Source of the DNA: Rugosibacter sp.
GTDB lineage: Bacteria > Pseudomonadota > Gammaproteobacteria > Burkholderiales > Rhodocyclaceae
DNA length: 44,272 nt
NCBI GenBank assembly: GCA_030645365.1
Contig: JAUSMB010000037.1
Coordinates: 1-44,272, forward strand
Direction of reading: 5' to 3'
Under the pieces are notes generated by a model. That model ran no database searches, was not told the DNA's origin, and saw nothing but the letters and a program-made list of their open reading frames with translations. Position numbers and translations under genes: made by a program. Below are positions 42,527 to 44,272 of this stretch, in pieces. The first letter of the stretch is position 1; the number at the start of each line of letters is the position of its first letter.

Positions 42527-44272
42527 ATGTCTGACACCGAAAAAATTTCTAATTTCATCCGGCATATCATCGAGGCCGATCTCGCCGCCGGAAAATATGC
42601 CGCACGCACCTGGAGCGGCCAGCCCGGCCCGGCCACGCAACAAAAACTCTGCGCTGGTGACACGGCGCGAATCCGCACCCGCTTCCCGCCGGAACCGAAT
42701 GGCTACCTGCATTTCGGCCACGCCAAGTCGATTTGCCTGAATTTCGGCCTGGCCAGGGATTACGGCGGTGCCTGCCACCTGCGCTTTGACGATACCAATC
42801 CGGAAAAGGAAGAACAGGAATACGCCGATTCGATTATCGATGCGGTGCGCTGGCTCGGCTTTGACTGGAATTTTGGCGAAGAAAACAATCTCTACCAGGC
42901 CTCGAATTATTTCCAGTGGATGTATGAGTTTGCCGAAAAGCTGATCGAAGCAAACCATGCTTATGTCGACTCGCAATCGGCGGAAGACATGCGGGTAAGC
43001 CGTGGCACACTCACCGAAGCCGGAAAAAACTCACCCTTTCGCAGCCGCACACCGGCCGAAAACCTTGCCCTGTTCCGCGCCATGCGCGCTGGTGAATTCG
43101 CCGATGGCACACACGTGCTGCGCGCTAGGATCGACATGGCCTCGCCCAACATCAACCTGCGCGACCCGGCCATCTACCGCATCCGCCACGCCACGCACCA
43201 CAACACGGGCGACGCCTGGTGCATCTATCCGATGTACACCTACGCCCACCCCATCGAAGATGTGCTGGAAAACATCACGCATTCCATCTGCACGCTGGAA
43301 TTCGAAGATCAGCGCCCGTTCTACGACTGGCTGCTAGCGCGGCTGGCCGAACTCGGCTGCGTGAATACGCCGCTGCCGCAGCAGATCGAATTCTCGCGGC
43401 TCAACCTTTCCTACGTCGTGCTCTCCAAGCGCAAGCTGATCCAGCTAGTGGCAGAAAACCACGTCAGCGGCTGGGACGATCCGCGCCTGCCCACGCTCGT
43501 CGGCGCGCGCCGCCGCGGCTACACGCCCGAAGCATTTCGCCACTTCATGGAGATGATCGGCGTCAGCAAATCCGATTCATGGATCGACTTTGGCGTGTTT
43601 GAGGAATGCCAGCGCCAGCACCTGAACGACATCGCCCCGCGCCGCATCGCCGTGCTTGACCCGGTCAAGCTGATCATCGACAACTATCCGGACGGGCAGG
43701 AAGAAACTTGCGAAGCGCCCAACCATCCGCAAAAACCCGAGTGGGGAAAGCGGCCGATTCCCTTCTCAAAAAAATTGTGGATAGAGCGCGAAGACTTCAT
43801 GGAAACGCCCACCAAGGGCTATTTCCGCCTGTTCCCCGGCAACACCGTGCGCCTGCGCTATGGCTTTGTCATCAAGTGCATCGGCTGCGACAAGGATGCC
43901 GCCGGCAAAATCACCGCTGTGCATTGCGAATACATGCCCGATTCAAAATCAGGCACGCCAGGGTCAGATGCTTACAAGGTCAAGGGCAATATCCATTGGG
44001 TATCCGCAGCTCACGCCTATGCCGCCGAAGTGCGCCTTTATGACCGCCTGTTTTCCTGCCCGGCGCCGGGCGCTGGCGACCATGATTTCATCACCGACCT
44101 CAACCCCGCATCGTTGACCCTCATTCAGGCGCAACTCGAACCCGCATTGCAAAATGCCAGCGCCGAAGACCGCTTCCAGTTCGAACGCCACGGCTATTTT
44201 GTCGCAGACCGCATTGATTCAAAACCCGGTGCACCCGCCTTCAACCGCACCGTGACCTTGAAAGACTCCTGG
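42527..44272 (+). CDS. glnS: Glutaminyl-tRNA synthetase (3' end just outside the window)
   Basis: Class I synthetase charging tRNA-Gln. The open frame from ATG 42527 gives 582 residues with no stop before the window edge; the last residues visible ([10 protein letters not shown]) correspond to the extreme C-terminus of E. coli GlnS, so only a few codons are missing. Signatures: [20 protein letters not shown] (HIGH motif), L-R-F-D-D-T-N-P, the K-M-S-K-S equivalent V-L-S-K-R-K-L, then W-D-D-P-R-L-P-T-L. Between G-K-Y-A and the HIGH motif there are about 20 residues more than in E. coli, including the repeat-encoded K-L-C-A-G-D-T-A; some betaproteobacterial GlnS proteins carry a W-x-G-x-P-G segment here too. 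Confidence 0.97.
   Translation, partial: MSDTEKISNFIRHIIEADLAAGKYAARTWSGQPGPATQQKLCAGDTARIRTRFPPEPNGYLHFGHAKSICLNFGLARDYGGACHLRFDDTNPEKEEQEYADSIIDAVRWLGFDWNFGEENNLYQASNYFQWMYEFAEKLIEANHAYVDSQSAEDMRVSRGTLTEAGKNSPFRSRTPAENLALFRAMRAGEFADGTHVLRARIDMASPNINLRDPAIYRIRHATHHNTGDAWCIYPMYTYAHPIEDVLENITHSICTLEFEDQRPFYDWLLARLAELGCVNTPLPQQIEFSRLNLSYVVLSKRKLIQLVAENHVSGWDDPRLPTLVGARRRGYTPEAFRHFMEMIGVSKSDSWIDFGVFEECQRQHLNDIAPRRIAVLDPVKLIIDNYPDGQEETCEAPNHPQKPEWGKRPIPFSKKLWIEREDFMETPTKGYFRLFPGNTVRLRYGFVIKCIGCDKDAAGKITAVHCEYMPDSKSGTPGSDAYKVKGNIHWVSAAHAYAAEVRLYDRLFSCPAPGAGDHDFITDLNPASLTLIQAQLEPALQNASAEDRFQFERHGYFVADRIDSKPGAPAFNRTVTLKDSW
42642..42668 (+). repeat. Dispersed 27-bp repeat, copy 9 (inside glnS)
   Basis: Reads AAAAACTCTGCGC then TGGTGACACGGCGC, three mismatches, followed by GAAT. 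It is read in frame as K-L-C-A-G-D-T-A just before the HIGH-motif strand of GlnS. Confidence 0.8.

Noticed and set aside
42455-42976. A 302-codon minus-strand frame extending crcB far upstream
   Set aside because: Everything upstream of 42454 is antisense to glnS and unlike CrcB; it is open by chance. CrcB normally begins at about M-M-N-W.
1-44272. tRNA, rRNA, CRISPR arrays, insertion sequences, prophage genes
   Set aside because: None found on reading both strands; spacing and content are those of an ordinary chromosomal segment.

Overview
The window looks like chromosomal DNA of a betaproteobacterium, most likely a Nitrosomonadales/Gallionellales-type lineage. This rests on gene content and order rather than on any marker gene: glnE next to yhdP-nit-tldD, kdsD-kdsC-lptC-lptA, a stand-alone phasin, OlsB and EI24 proteins. 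It is about 55% G+C by eye, densely coded, and shows no rRNA, tRNA, CRISPR array, transposase or phage gene. Both ends cut genes: the 3' part of pepN lies beyond position 1, and the last few codons of glnS lie beyond position 44272.

Layout. 1-3081: pepN and a murein pair (YcbK-type DUF882 peptidase plus LysM/YkuD L,D-transpeptidase), all on the minus strand. 3306-4577: a lone bioA. 4724-6720: a low-complexity protein of unknown function and the Fe-S carrier Mrp/ApbC, divergent from metG (6935-8998). 9144-9836: a single type IV prepilin-like gene with a sigma-54-like promoter, ending at a bidirectional terminator shared with a KefB-type K+/H+ antiporter. 11917-15466: kdsD-kdsC-lptC-lptA (Kdo synthesis and LPS transport), running by a 4-base overlap into an enoyl-CoA hydratase where lptB is expected. 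15858-16412: a phasin with its own strong promoter, an AT-rich repeat-bearing leader and a terminator. 16740-24892 (minus): a tightly packed set glnE, argJ, DUF4202, hydroxyisobutyrate-dehydrogenase-like, PAS-PAS-GGDEF-EAL, FKBP. 24982-31342 (plus): yhdP, nitrilase-family amidase, tldD. 31724-32515: an OlsB-like ornithine-lipid N-acyltransferase. 32573-42454 (minus): crcB, hrpA, an EI24/CysZ-like membrane protein, a coiled-coil/AsmA-like fusion, a CinA-domain protein and a PA0069-family radical SAM protein. 42527-end: glnS.

Themes. Envelope biogenesis dominates: murein cross-linking, Kdo/LPS export, two AsmA-like proteins and ornithine lipid. Storage and nitrogen functions (phasin, enoyl-CoA hydratase, GlnE, ArgJ, c-di-GMP turnover) fill much of the rest.

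The most unusual signal is a dispersed DNA repeat of about 27 bp. Its left half reads AAAAAGTCGGCGC and its right half TGGTGATACGGCGC. I find nine good copies and two or three degraded ones, in both orientations. Most lie inside unrelated essential or housekeeping genes (pepN, kefB, argJ twice, yhdP, hrpA, glnS); two are intergenic. No copy breaks a reading frame, and in five genes it is read in the same frame as K-[VL]-[GC]-[AV]-G-x-T-A. It behaves like a small in-frame dispersed element or a genome-wide DNA signal. I do not recognise it as a named repeat family.
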